In this document: positions 35,192 through 44,526 of the stretch, in pieces
How positions within the stretch are numbered: the first letter of the stretch is position 1
How the letters are laid out: every line of letters starts with the position of its first letter
DNA from: Chryseobacterium potabilaquae
GTDB lineage: Bacteria > Bacteroidota > Bacteroidia > Flavobacteriales > Weeksellaceae
Length of the DNA stretch: 47,065 nt
Reading direction: 5' to 3'
NCBI RefSeq assembly: GCF_902728265.1
Contig: NZ_CACVBR010000028.1
Coordinates: forward strand, 1-47,065
Program-made: the position numbers and the translations under genes
The notes under the pieces: model-generated
Databases searched by the model: none
Seen by the model: the letters and a program-made list of their open reading frames with translations, nothing else
Told to the model about the DNA's origin: nothing

Positions 35192-36679
35192 ATGACCAAC
35201 ACGAAAAATAGTAAACTCCCCGTTTTCGCAGTAATTTTCACTGTGATCTTTAAGCTTATTTTTCTTTTAACGCATTATATTCAAGAGGATGCTTTTATTA
35301 CCTGGAGAGTGGCTCAAAATGTATTAGATTATGGTGTCATAGGATTTAATGGAGGTACTAAAATATCAGCATCTACGACTCATTTGTATGTTTTCATATC
35401 CTATGTTTTTAATTTGATTTTTGGGAAAGAAAATTTCATTGAGCCTCTTCTTATTTTTAACTCTTTGCTTTTTACGATAGGAACGCTGTTTTTATCCCAT
35501 TTATTACTAAAAAATCCTTGGCATAAAGCCCTGTTTATTTTTCTCATCGGAATTTTGCCTCCCGCAATTAAAATTTCTATTTTAGGAATGGAATATGGTA
35601 TTCTTTTCTTTTTAGAAATGGCATTGCTTTACTATGGTTTTAGTAAAGAAAAAAAATGGATTCAAATTATAGTACCTCTTTTAATTTTATTTACAAGAAT
35701 TGATACGGTAATTTTTTTAGGAGTTGTTTTTTTAGTTGATATTGTATGGAATAAAAAAATAAAATGGAGCTATATATTAGGAGGTGTTATTGGGGTGTCT
35801 TCTGTACTTGCTTTTAATTGGTTTTATTTTGGGGAATTAATTAATAATACTATTATAGCTAAAAAGTTACTCTATGGACAAAACTTTAGTTTAGCTCAAA
35901 ATTTGGAATATTTTAATACGAGTTATGGTAATTTTTGGGGAATGCTAAAGCTTCCAGGGAATTTTAATCCTTTGACCATTATCATGATTGTTTTTGAATT
36001 AATGTGTTTCATTTATCTTATGCGACAAAAAGAGAGTAGAAATTACTTCCTGTGGATTATTTTTACTTTTGGGTGGCTAAAACAAATCATTTTTCTCTCT
36101 CAAAAAAGTTTATTTGATTGGTATTATTGGGTTCCTCAGATATTACTTTTTGTACCGGTGCTTATTTTTGTATTGGAGCAAAAAGCAAAAAGAAATCTAT
36201 GGCTTTCATTATTGATTATATTCTATATAATACCAATGTTGCTTTTCCAAATTGTGAACTCAATTGCGACAGGAAATGGAGAATGGAATTATCGAAGACA
36301 AATAGGCTTATTTCTTCATGATTATGAAAAAGATAAAAAGCAATGGATTTTGTTAGAGCCCGCGGGTTATATTCCTTATTTTTCGGGATTAAAGGCTATA
36401 GATGAAGTAGGTTTGGTAGATAAAAAAATTCAGGAGGAAATAAAGAAAGATAAACCTAATTATTGGATCAATACAGTTAAGAAAAGAAAGCCTAAATATC
36501 TTCTTTCTTATAAAAACTTATATGATGATAAAAATGCGGAATATTATAAAGCACATTATAAATTATTAAAAGAGTTTAGAATAAAAGATCACTTAAAAAA
36601 TAGTAATAAGATTCTAGAAAAAATATATCATTTGAAACCATCCGGAACGGATTATAATTTATATATAAAGATCGATTAA
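35192..36679 (+). CDS. Polytopic GT-C-like membrane protein
   Basis: This 495-residue protein has about ten to eleven membrane helices and a soluble C-terminal part from ~390. The first outer loop holds Q-E-D-A-F-I-T-W-R-V-A-Q-N-V-L-D-Y-G, a pattern of GT-C transferases (ArnT/PMT-like), with the E-D pair as possible catalytic residues. A second short motif, T-R-I-D-T-V, lies near 167. It stands directly after the DUF2723 gene but has its own promoter. The donor and acceptor are unknown; it may use the polyprenyl-phosphate sugar made by the GT2 enzyme near 11 kb (inference). Confidence 0.8.
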   Translation: MTNTKNSKLPVFAVIFTVIFKLIFLLTHYIQEDAFITWRVAQNVLDYGVIGFNGGTKISASTTHLYVFISYVFNLIFGKENFIEPLLIFNSLLFTIGTLFLSHLLLKNPWHKALFIFLIGILPPAIKISILGMEYGILFFLEMALLYYGFSKEKKWIQIIVPLLILFTRIDTVIFLGVVFLVDIVWNKKIKWSYILGGVIGVSSVLAFNWFYFGELINNTIIAKKLLYGQNFSLAQNLEYFNTSYGNFWGMLKLPGNFNPLTIIMIVFELMCFIYLMRQKESRNYFLWIIFTFGWLKQIIFLSQKSLFDWYYWVPQILLFVPVLIFVLEQKAKRNLWLSLLIIFYIIPMLLFQIVNSIATGNGEWNYRRQIGLFLHDYEKDKKQWILLEPAGYIPYFSGLKAIDEVGLVDKKIQEEIKKDKPNYWINTVKKRKPKYLLSYKNLYDDKNAEYYKAHYKLLKEFRIKDHLKNSNKILEKIYHLKPSGTDYNLYIKID

Positions 36680-36698
36680 ATTATATTACTACTATATC

Positions 36699-37229
36699 AT
36701 GAAATACTGTGCTTTTCTTCGAGGTGTGAATGTAAAAGGAACCAATATGAAAATGGTAGATGTATGTCATGTTTTTACCCATGCCGGTGTAAAAGATGTG
36801 AGTTCAATTCTGGCTTCCGGAAATATTATTTTTTCATCGGAAAAAGACCCTATACAGATAAAAAGTATTCTTGAAAAAGAGATGTCTCAATATTTTTCTT
36901 ATGAAGCGTACTTATTTATAAAATCTCAAGAAGAAACGGAGCGTTTTTGGAAAGGAAATCCGTTTGATAAAAGAGATGAGTTGCATGTATATGCATTTGT
37001 GGGAAATGAAGGAATTGAAAATATTTTGATGGAAGAGTTTGAAAATTCTTCTACAACAGAAAATGAAAAAGCTAAGATCATAGATGGTATTTTTTATTGG
37101 CAAGTTCCTAAGGGAAACACACTAGACTCTACATTTGGAAAAGTTTTGGGTAAAAAAAAGTTGAAAGATCAATTTACGAGCAGGAATATCAATACCTTTG
37201 AAAAAATTATAAAAAAAATGAAGTCATAG
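36699..37229 (+). CDS. DUF1697 family protein
   Basis: The 176-residue soluble protein shows the DUF1697 signature at its start: A-F-L-R-G-V-N-V-K-G-T-N-M-K-M, then V-S-S-I-L-A-S-G-N-I-I-F-S-S. The later part has the typical N-P-F stretch and a Y-A-F-V strand. The family is common in many bacteria and has no known reaction. It lies 19 bases behind the GT-C-like gene, so it probably shares its transcript. Confidence 0.9.
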   Translation: MKYCAFLRGVNVKGTNMKMVDVCHVFTHAGVKDVSSILASGNIIFSSEKDPIQIKSILEKEMSQYFSYEAYLFIKSQEETERFWKGNPFDKRDELHVYAFVGNEGIENILMEEFENSSTTENEKAKIIDGIFYWQVPKGNTLDSTFGKVLGKKKLKDQFTSRNINTFEKIIKKMKS

Positions 37230-37411
37230 TATTATGGACTTATTCCTCTCATTTGTTTTCGAAAATTTGAAATTGAATGGGAAGTGTTAAAAAGAGAAAT
37301 AAGATAATTACTTTTGACCTAGTAATTTAGGGTAGAAAATAGATTATAGATAATTGATTCTATTATATATTAAAAATTAGAAGAAAAATAATAAATAAAA
37401 ATCAAAACTAA

Positions 37412-38221
37412 ATGATTCAGTATTTAGATAATATCCACCACAAAAATTCAAATAATTTTTTTCTTATTGCAGGACCTTGTATTATTGAAGGAGAAGATAT
37501 GGCTTTAAGAATTGCTGAAAAAATAATTGAAATTACCAATAAGTATAATATTCCTTATATTTTTAAAGGAAGCTTTAAAAAAGCAAACAGAAGTAGAGTA
37601 GATTCATTTACTACGATTGGAGAAGAAAAATCGTTAGAAATTTTAAAAAAAGTTGGGGAAACGTTTAATATTCCCACAACAACAGATATTCATGAAAATG
37701 AGCACGCTTCATTGGCAGCTCAATATGTTGATGTACTTCAGATTCCGGCATTTTTAGTTCGGCAAACTGACTTATTAGTAGCGGCAGCAAAAACAGGAAA
37801 ATGTGTTACGCTAAAAAAAGGACAGTTCTTATCACCTGAATCCATGAAATTTGCCGTAGAGAAGGTGACGGACTCCGATAATCACAAAGTAGCTATTATT
37901 GAAAGAGGAAATTCTTTTGGTTATACGGACTTAGTGGTTGATTATAGGGGAATTCCTACGATGAAAAATTATGCACCCGTTATTCTTGATGTAACGCATT
38001 CATTACAGCAACCTAATCAAAGTTCAGGAGTTACAGGAGGAAGGCCTGAGTTGATAGAAACCATAGCGAAAGCAGGAATTGCAGTAGGTGCAGATGGTAT
38101 TTTTATTGAAACACATCCTACGCCCGAAACTGCACTTTCTGATGGGGCAAATATGCTAAGATTAGATTTGCTCGAAGATTTATTGAAAAAATTAACAAAA
38201 GTGAGAGAGGCTATTTTGTAA
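37412..38221 (+). CDS. kdsA: 3-deoxy-8-phosphooctulonate synthase
   Basis: KdsA condenses phosphoenolpyruvate with arabinose-5-phosphate to Kdo-8-phosphate, the first Kdo step for LPS. The 269-residue TIM-barrel shows A-G-P-C-I-I-E-G near 22-29, F-K-G-S-F-K-K-A-N-R-S near 53-63, the R-G-N-S-F-G-Y loop near 169-175, and the T-G-G-R-P-E-L motif. The Cys in A-G-P-C matches the residue that binds metal in the metal-dependent class. The 180-base gap upstream shows no clear promoter box. Confidence 0.96.
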   Translation: MIQYLDNIHHKNSNNFFLIAGPCIIEGEDMALRIAEKIIEITNKYNIPYIFKGSFKKANRSRVDSFTTIGEEKSLEILKKVGETFNIPTTTDIHENEHASLAAQYVDVLQIPAFLVRQTDLLVAAAKTGKCVTLKKGQFLSPESMKFAVEKVTDSDNHKVAIIERGNSFGYTDLVVDYRGIPTMKNYAPVILDVTHSLQQPNQSSGVTGGRPELIETIAKAGIAVGADGIFIETHPTPETALSDGANMLRLDLLEDLLKKLTKVREAIL

Positions 38222-38265
38222 TTTTCTCATAAAAGAATAAGACTATTTGAAAAACTTATGGAAGA

Positions 38266-40542
38266 ATGATCAAAAGTTTTTCTACAAGGTTAAATTATCA
38301 AATAAAATTTATAAATTCCCGTTTTAAAATTTTTAAAACATTTCTTTTGAAAAAACTAGTTTTACCTTTAAGTCTAATAGTTCCCGTACTGGTGTTCTCC
38401 CAAAATAAAAAAAGAGATACCCTTACAAAAGTAACTGATATTGAAGAAGTTGTTTTCCAGAAAAAAATAACTGGAAGGACAAATGACATTACGAATGTGA
38501 AAATTTCAACAAAAAATGCTAAAGATGTCGCAACCATCAGTGGAGGAATTGAAGGACTTTTAAAAACCCTTCCTTCTGTAAATTCTAATACTGAGCTTTC
38601 TTCTCAGTATATGGTTCGTGGGGGAAATTATGATGAGAATCTCATATATATCAATGATATAGAAATATATAGACCATTCCTTATTCGAAATTCACAACAG
38701 GAGGGAATGAGTATTATTAATCCTGATATGGTTTCTGCTGTTAACTTTTCTGCAGGAGGATTTGAACCGAAGTATGGAGATAAAATGTCTTCTGCGTTGA
38801 ATATTTATTATCGTGAACCTGAGAAATTTGAAGTTTCAGGGGAAGGAAGTTTAATAGGAGGTAGATTAACAACAGGGTTTGCTTCACAAAATAAAAAACT
38901 GACCGCTTTATTTTCAGGAAGATATAGAAATACCAATTTGGTTTTAAACACATTGAATGAAGATACGGACTTTAATCCTACTTACTGGGATTTTCAGTCT
39001 TATATCAATTATCATCTCAATGATAAGTTTTCTATTTCATTTATTGGATATTATTCTAAGAACGAATATGAAATGGTTCCTAAAGCAAGAAGTGTTACTT
39101 TTGGAAGTCTTCAGCAACCTATCACGGTGAATATTGGTTATGAAGGTCGAGAAGAAGACATGTATAAGAATATGATGGGAACGGTATCCATGAATTATAA
39201 GCCTTCGGATAAGTGGAAATTTACATTAGATAGTTTTGCATACCAAAATAGAGAAAAAGAGTATTATACGATAAATTCGAGCTACGAGCTTCAGACTTTC
39301 GATCAAACGGGTGCCCCAATAACTTCTTATGATGTTGGTGGGCAGATTGAGCATGCAAGAAATGACTTGTTTGTAAAAACATACGGAGCTCAACTGAGAA
39401 CTCGTTTTTCACCTAATGTAAATACTGATATTGAGGTAGGCTTTAAATATGAAAAGGAAAATTTGAAAGATCTTACTAACGAATGGAAATTAGTAGATTC
39501 TACAGGATATAGTCTACCAGTTCCAGTAAATGATTTCAGAAATCCGGCAGATCTCAAATTATTTTATAGTATAGCTGGCAAAAATAATATAGAGCCTACT
39601 CGGTTGTCAGCTTATGCCCAGTATTCACAAAAGTTCTTTTGGGGTTCAAGTAAAGTTTTTCTTAATGCAGGAGCCAGAATTGCTCACTGGAGTTTTAATA
39701 ATGAAACCATCATTTCCCCAAGAGCTCAGTTTGCGATAAAGCCTGATTGGGATTCCGACATGTTATTTAAGCTTTCGGGAGGTATATATTATCAAGCTCC
39801 TTTTTATAAAGAAATTAAAGATTTAGATGGTAACTTTAACAATAATATAAAATCTCAACGATCGATTCAGGCTATTTTAGCCAATGATTATGAGTTTTAT
39901 ATGTATGATAGACCTTTTAAGCTTACAACAGAACTTTATTATAAGAAAATGGATAATATTATCCCATATTATATGGATAATGTAAGAATCCGATATTCCG
40001 GAAAAAATAATGCTTCGGGATATGCTTATGGAATTGATACTAGATTATTTGGAGAGTTTGTACCAGGCGTTGATTCTTGGTTATCTGCAAGCTATGCTAG
40101 AGTTTTTGAAAATATAGATGGTAGAGGAAATATTCCGAGACCTACAGATCAAAGATTTAGATTTTCTATGTTTTATCAAGATTATATGCCAGCATTTCCT
40201 TCCATGCGTGTAAATCTTACATTAGTATATGCTATGGGATTACCTAATGGAGCTCCGGTTTTTACAGATCCATATCAATATCAAAGAACCTTACCTGCCT
40301 ATAAAAGAGTAGATATAGGACTTTCAAAAGTATTTATAGACTCTAAAGATAAAAATAAAAGATATGGTTTTTGGGGTAATTTTGAAGAAGTAACGTTGGG
40401 CGTACAGATATTTAATGCGTTTAATATTAATAATACTGTTGCTAATCAATGGATAACGGATTATAATTCAAGTATTATGTATCCGGTCCCAGTTCGATTA
40501 ACGGGAAGATTCTTTAATGTAAAACTTGAATTTAAATTGTAA
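38266..40542 (+). CDS. TonB-dependent receptor
   Basis: This 758-residue outer-membrane transporter has a plug domain (about 60-170: T-D-I-E-E-V-V-F, G-I-E-G-L-L-K-T-L-P-S-V, Y-M-V-R-G-G-N-Y-D-E-N-L-I-Y) and then a 22-strand-type barrel ending in V-K-L-E-F-K-L. It lacks the N-terminal carboxypeptidase-like domain of SusC proteins. From the ATG at 38266 the signal peptide would be unusually long (~45 residues). A TTG at 38347 gives a standard one (KKLVLPLSLIVPVLVFSQ) and may be the true start. The ligand is unknown. A decayed HYC_CC_PP gene start follows. Confidence 0.9.
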   Translation: MIKSFSTRLNYQIKFINSRFKIFKTFLLKKLVLPLSLIVPVLVFSQNKKRDTLTKVTDIEEVVFQKKITGRTNDITNVKISTKNAKDVATISGGIEGLLKTLPSVNSNTELSSQYMVRGGNYDENLIYINDIEIYRPFLIRNSQQEGMSIINPDMVSAVNFSAGGFEPKYGDKMSSALNIYYREPEKFEVSGEGSLIGGRLTTGFASQNKKLTALFSGRYRNTNLVLNTLNEDTDFNPTYWDFQSYINYHLNDKFSISFIGYYSKNEYEMVPKARSVTFGSLQQPITVNIGYEGREEDMYKNMMGTVSMNYKPSDKWKFTLDSFAYQNREKEYYTINSSYELQTFDQTGAPITSYDVGGQIEHARNDLFVKTYGAQLRTRFSPNVNTDIEVGFKYEKENLKDLTNEWKLVDSTGYSLPVPVNDFRNPADLKLFYSIAGKNNIEPTRLSAYAQYSQKFFWGSSKVFLNAGARIAHWSFNNETIISPRAQFAIKPDWDSDMLFKLSGGIYYQAPFYKEIKDLDGNFNNNIKSQRSIQAILANDYEFYMYDRPFKLTTELYYKKMDNIIPYYMDNVRIRYSGKNNASGYAYGIDTRLFGEFVPGVDSWLSASYARVFENIDGRGNIPRPTDQRFRFSMFYQDYMPAFPSMRVNLTLVYAMGLPNGAPVFTDPYQYQRTLPAYKRVDIGLSKVFIDSKDKNKRYGFWGNFEEVTLGVQIFNAFNINNTVANQWITDYNSSIMYPVPVRLTGRFFNVKLEFKL

Positions 40543-40553
40543 ATTATATATAG

Positions 40554-40578
40554 CTCCTGAAAATTTTCAGGAGTTTTT
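40554..40578 (+). terminator. Rho-independent terminator after the TonB receptor
   Basis: CTCCTGA and TCAGGAG pair around an AAATTT core, followed by five T. It is nearly identical to the terminator at 43453-43479. Confidence 0.88.
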
Positions 40579-40597
40579 AATTTCTGATTTTTCTTTA

Positions 40598-40664
40598 CTA
40601 AGAAAACGATTCCTGCAATTATATTTTCTATTATTCACTTCGAATTTCATGCCTGAGTGATTTT
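40598..40664 (+). pseudogene. Decayed 5' end of an HYC_CC_PP-family gene
   Basis: Bases 40608-40664 align without gaps to 43565-43621, the signal-peptide region of the HYC_CC_PP gene, with 46 of 57 positions identical by hand count; the first 24 differ at one. The copy has no ATG at the matching place and has a TGA in the matching frame (I-P-A-I-I-F-S-I and then a stop within 16 codons). The rest of the gene is not recognisable downstream. It also follows a nearly identical terminator, so an old duplication that later decayed is the simplest reading. Confidence 0.7.
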
Positions 40665-40668
40665 AATT

Positions 40669-40697
40669 TTGTTTTTTCAAAAAAAATATTATATTTG
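40669..40697 (+). promoter_or_regulatory. Orphan Bacteroidota promoter
   Basis: TTG at 40669-40671, an 18-base spacer, and TATATTTG at 40690-40697. The next gene starts more than 400 bases away and has its own box, so this promoter may drive a non-coding RNA or be left over from a lost gene. Confidence 0.6.
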
Positions 40698-40719
40698 TAT
40701 ATAAATCACAAATAGTTGA

Positions 40720-40745
40720 AATAATATCCCTTCACTGATATTATT
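40720..40745 (+). other. Hairpin near the 5' end of the orphan transcript
   Basis: AATAATATC and GATATTATT form a perfect 9-bp stem around CCTTCACT, about 17 bases after the expected start of transcription. No T tract follows. The remaining stretch to 41048 is AT-rich, has a second imperfect hairpin near 40800-40830 and a G run near 40918-40925, and shows no coding frame that I can support. Confidence 0.5.
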
Positions 40746-41048
40746 CTGGTTAAAATTAAAGGAAATTTATTCTCATATATTTTCTTTAAATAGAATGTAT
40801 ACTTTACTAAAGAAATTTTAGTATAAAGGTGAGCTCTCATTGAGTTTCGAATGGATTCTTTACTGGAATTAGAAATTTCTATCCCAATTTATTAACGAAA
40901 TAATATTCAACTAATAAAGGGGGGGAAATTAATATTTCTCATTTAAATTAATCAAAACAAAATTTATTTAAAAAAGACTTAAATAGGGTATTTACTTTAT
41001 TAACCTTCCTCTTGTCAATAGAGGGATTTTCAGCATTTTAATTGCTTA

Positions 41049-41056
41049 TATCTTTG
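41049..41056 (+). promoter_or_regulatory. Promoter -7 box TATCTTTG for the protease
   Basis: A perfect TAnnTTTG box with a TTTT stretch 18 bases upstream, 57 bases before the protease ATG. Confidence 0.65.
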
Positions 41057-41113
41057 TCAAAGCAGCTACTTACACAAGATAGACATAAAACTTTAACCTT
41101 TAAAAGAAATATT

Positions 41114-43354
41114 ATGAAGAACTATTTATTATTAGTCCTAGGGTTATTTTTTTTGCAATTACAATCTCAAAACCCTACTATCTTGTTGAATTCTAGCTCT
41201 AAAACATTAATAGAAAAACATGATGAGAATTCTCCTAGAGAGAAAGCACAACAATTGAGACCTGTGGCTCAAAAAATATTGGAACATCACAGGAAAGGTA
41301 AAATTACAAAATTTAACTTATTTGAAGTTAATAAAACTTCAAGTAAAGAGGCTGAATATAAAAAAGCAGCTACAGATATTACGGTAATGAAGGTTAAGAC
41401 AGATGAACTTAAAAAGTTAGTTAGTTTAAAGCCTGAATTTATTGAAGTATCTTTTCCTTTTCAAGAGAATAAAGAAGTTACGGTTGAACTCTATAGAAAT
41501 GAAATTTTTACCAATGATTTTCAAGTAACTACGGGAAAAGGAGAGATTGTGAATTATACTCCCGGTGTGTATTATCAGGGAATTGTAAAAGGAAATAATA
41601 ACTCTATCGTTGCTTTTAGTTTTTTTGACGATGATGTAGTAGGTACCGTTTCTGATTCTGAATTCGAAAATATAGTGGTAGGAAAAGCCAAAGATTCTGA
41701 TGATTTTCTCAGTTATTCAGAATCAAAATTGACCATAAAAAATCCTCATATTTGTGAGGCTAATGAACTAAAAGAAAATCAATCTCAAAAAATTTCCTTT
41801 GATCCACAAGCAATAAATAGAGCTGATAAAGCCTCAAATAAATGTGTAAGAATATTTTATGAACTTAGCTATAAAACTTTTCAGAATAATGATTATAATG
41901 TAACAGCTACTACAAATTGGATTACGGCTATTCATAATAATGTGGCAACACTTTATTATAATGATGGCATTAGTATAGCTATGAGTAGTGTGTATGTGTG
42001 GACGACTCAAGATCCTTATTATAGCAGTCTCGACCGTTTTAGAAACTACAGGACCTCTTTTAATGGGGATTTGGCGCATTTGGTAGACCTTGGATCAGGA
42101 GGTGTTGCTTATTTGAATGGACTTTGTACAAATTATAGATACGGATATTCGGGTGTTTATCAAAACTATTCAAATGTTCCTACTTATTCTTGGACGGTTG
42201 GAGTCATCACCCATGAAATAGGACATAATTTAGGATCCCCTCATACCCATGATTGTTCTTGGAATGGAAATAAAGCTATCGATTCTTGTGGAGCCGTAGT
42301 AGGGTATGGAGGAGGATGTAATGCTTCAATTCCTTCGGGGGGAGGAACAATTATGAGTTATTGTCATATGACTTCCGTGGGGATTAATTTTAGTAAGGGA
42401 TTTGGTACGCAACCGGGAGCATTAATCAGAAATAGAATTGCTTCAAGAACTTGTCTTGGAAATGGCTGTACAGCTCCTCCAATTTCTTGTAAAGGTTTAG
42501 TTACTAATCTAACAATTTCTCAGATTGAGGAAAATTCGGCCAATATAGAGATTATAGGAACGAATACTACTTCTTGGAAATATAGACTCACTACAATGAA
42601 TGGTACTGTGGTAGCAGCCAATAATGTAAATACTTCCAATTTTAGTATTTCCAATCTTCAGCCTGGAACTTATTATAAATTATTTGTTGCTGCAGCGTGT
42701 TCAAATGATTTTCAAATATCAAAAGTTTTTTTAACAGATGCCAATTGGTGTGAAGGGATAGCATTTGTAGATACTGGTGGATCAAGTGGTAATTATGGCG
42801 ATAAAGAAGAAATAATAAAAACTTTTTACCCGGCTATTGCGGGTACGACTATGACTTTAACGTTTTCGCAGTTTGATTTAGAAAATAATTATGATTATAT
42901 GTATGTTTACAATGGACCATCTACGACATCTCCATTATTTACCAATGGAACATTAACGGGATCTACCTTACCACCTGCTTTTACTTCTTCTCATTTTTCA
43001 GGCGCAATCACTGTAAAATTTGTATCGGATGAGTATGTTAATAATAGGGGTTGGATAGCTAGATTGTTCTGTGGTTATATGAATAAAAAATATATTTCAT
43101 CTATTCCTTCTAATGAAAAAACTGATGTCCAAATTTTCCCAAATCCGGCGAAGGATATAATTACTATTTCTACTAAAGAAAAATTGAAGTCTTACAGTAT
43201 ATATGATCAAGCAGGCCGATTTATGATATCTTCTTCTTTAGTAGGAAATCGAGCTGTCGTCAATATTTCTTCTTTCCCAAAAGGAAAGTATACTCTGTTA
43301 ATAGAGATAGAAACAGAAAAGCAACCAATAATTAAGTCGATAATTAAGAAGTAG
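41114..43354 (+). CDS. Reprolysin-like metalloprotease with T9SS sorting domain
   Basis: The ATG at 41114 gives a signal peptide (MKNYLLLVLGLFFLQLQSQ); a longer frame from a TTG at 41042 would include the promoter box. The 746-residue protein has a propeptide (to ~230). A zinc metalloprotease domain follows, with the H-E-I-G-H-N-L-G-S-P-H site (His367, Glu368, His371, His377) and the Met-turn I-M-S-Y-C-H-M. Next come a fibronectin-like domain (~460-535), a CUB-like domain (~540-655), and a C-terminal type IX sorting domain (I-F-P-N-P-A-K-D, G-K-Y-T-L-L-I). It should be exported across the outer membrane by T9SS and released or anchored. Confidence 0.93.
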   Translation: MKNYLLLVLGLFFLQLQSQNPTILLNSSSKTLIEKHDENSPREKAQQLRPVAQKILEHHRKGKITKFNLFEVNKTSSKEAEYKKAATDITVMKVKTDELKKLVSLKPEFIEVSFPFQENKEVTVELYRNEIFTNDFQVTTGKGEIVNYTPGVYYQGIVKGNNNSIVAFSFFDDDVVGTVSDSEFENIVVGKAKDSDDFLSYSESKLTIKNPHICEANELKENQSQKISFDPQAINRADKASNKCVRIFYELSYKTFQNNDYNVTATTNWITAIHNNVATLYYNDGISIAMSSVYVWTTQDPYYSSLDRFRNYRTSFNGDLAHLVDLGSGGVAYLNGLCTNYRYGYSGVYQNYSNVPTYSWTVGVITHEIGHNLGSPHTHDCSWNGNKAIDSCGAVVGYGGGCNASIPSGGGTIMSYCHMTSVGINFSKGFGTQPGALIRNRIASRTCLGNGCTAPPISCKGLVTNLTISQIEENSANIEIIGTNTTSWKYRLTTMNGTVVAANNVNTSNFSISNLQPGTYYKLFVAAACSNDFQISKVFLTDANWCEGIAFVDTGGSSGNYGDKEEIIKTFYPAIAGTTMTLTFSQFDLENNYDYMYVYNGPSTTSPLFTNGTLTGSTLPPAFTSSHFSGAITVKFVSDEYVNNRGWIARLFCGYMNKKYISSIPSNEKTDVQIFPNPAKDIITISTKEKLKSYSIYDQAGRFMISSSLVGNRAVVNISSFPKGKYTLLIEIETEKQPIIKSIIKK

Positions 43355-43452
43355 TATAATTGAGTTTTAAGAAAATCAAATTTTTATATTACTTTTATTA
43401 GCTATATAAAAAGGCTTTAAATTAGATGTTTAAAATTTAATTTATAATATAG

Positions 43453-43479
43453 CTCCTGAATATTTTCAGGAGTTTTTTT
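43453..43479 (+). terminator. Rho-independent terminator after the protease
   Basis: CTCCTGAA and TTCAGGAG pair around TATT, followed by seven T. It is nearly a copy of the terminator behind the TonB receptor. Confidence 0.9.
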
Positions 43480-43556
43480 GTTTTTTCCGAATTTTATAAC
43501 AACTCTACTCAATTCCATAACAAGATATTGAAAGATATTCATAGATTTGTTTTATC

Positions 43557-43937
43557 ATGAAAAAGATTCTTGCAATTATATTTTCTATCTTTTACTTTGG
43601 ATTTTCTTCCGGGGTGATTTTTAGTATCCATTATTGTATGAATAATTTGTCTTCTATAAATCCCAAAAGTGATAATTTTTGTCAGAAATGTGGTGTAAAA
43701 GACAAAAATGGTTGTTGTAAAACCGAATTTAAAATTTTTAAAGTCGATGATTTTCAAAAATCGGAACTGTTTAAAACCAACTTTTTACCATTAGTTCATG
43801 AAAATAAAGAAAAATGTGATTTTCTATTTTTAGATCGATGTTTTTCTACATCAAAGTATATTCGGATTTCAATTAATGGACCCCCTGAAAAGAAATCTCT
43901 ACCCATTTATATAAATCATTGTCACTTTAGAATTTAG
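43557..43937 (+). CDS. HYC_CC_PP family secreted protein
   Basis: This 126-residue protein has a signal-like N-terminus and the three motifs that name the family: H-Y-C (residues 25-27), a C-x-x-C (42-45) followed by C-C (53-54), and P-P in N-G-P-P-E-K-K near 108. Family members are small Bacteroidota envelope proteins often found beside TonB receptors and copper genes. The Cys and His pattern suggests metal binding, but this is inference. The next gene, DUF3347, is also linked to copper handling. Confidence 0.85.
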   Translation: MKKILAIIFSIFYFGFSSGVIFSIHYCMNNLSSINPKSDNFCQKCGVKDKNGCCKTEFKIFKVDDFQKSELFKTNFLPLVHENKEKCDFLFLDRCFSTSKYIRISINGPPEKKSLPIYINHCHFRI

Positions 43938-44052
43938 AATTAATCTATTATAATCTTTTAATGCCTATTATTGAGGCGTATTGTTTATTGTGTATATGCA
44001 ATAATTTTTCATATTTAAAATTCTATTTAATTAATTCTAAAAAATTTCAGCA

Positions 44053-44526
44053 ATGAAAAAATATATCATTACCATACTATTTTCTTTATTTACAGCCGTT
44101 TCTCTTTCTGCTCAATCTAAAAAAAATGCTCAAGTTGCAAAACTATATCAAAATTACATTCAAATTAAATCAGCATTGAGTTCGGATAATGCAGATAAAG
44201 CATCAAGAGCAGCTTTAGAGTTTATAAAAACAGCTTCAACGCTCAATTATAAAGTTGTTTCTGAAGGTAATTTAAATATACTTAAGAAGGATGCAGCCAC
44301 TATTTCAGATTCAAGAATAATCAATACCCAAAGAGAAACATTTTTCAATCTTTCTGATAATATGATTGCGTTGGCAAAAGAATACATAATCTCTGACAAA
44401 CCCGTTTATATCCAATATTGTCCGATGGCAGATGGAAGCTGGTTAAGTAATGAATCCAATATTGTAAATCCTTATTATGGTAGTTCCATGCTTTCCTGTG
44501 GGAGTGTTAAGTCAATAATAAAATAA
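44053..44526 (+). CDS. DUF3347 periplasmic protein
   Basis: The 157-residue protein has a signal peptide (cut near S-A-Q-S, residue ~21), a helical middle part, and the DUF3347 C-terminal signature Y-I-Q-Y-C-P-M-A-D-G-S-W-L-S followed by N-P-Y-Y-G-S-S-M-L-S-C-G. The two Cys and two Met in these loops look like a copper site. The domain is also found fused to CusB-type copper efflux adaptors. It lies 115 bases after the HYC_CC_PP gene, and both may handle copper in the periplasm. Confidence 0.88.
   Translation: MKKYIITILFSLFTAVSLSAQSKKNAQVAKLYQNYIQIKSALSSDNADKASRAALEFIKTASTLNYKVVSEGNLNILKKDAATISDSRIINTQRETFFNLSDNMIALAKEYIISDKPVYIQYCPMADGSWLSNESNIVNPYYGSSMLSCGSVKSIIK

Noticed and set aside
41042..41113. 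Upstream TTG start for the protease
   Set aside because: It would put the promoter box within the gene; the ATG at 41114 begins a good signal peptide.
40543..41113. CRISPR array or tRNA in the long gap
   Set aside because: No regularly spaced repeats and no cloverleaf with a T-loop motif were found by eye.
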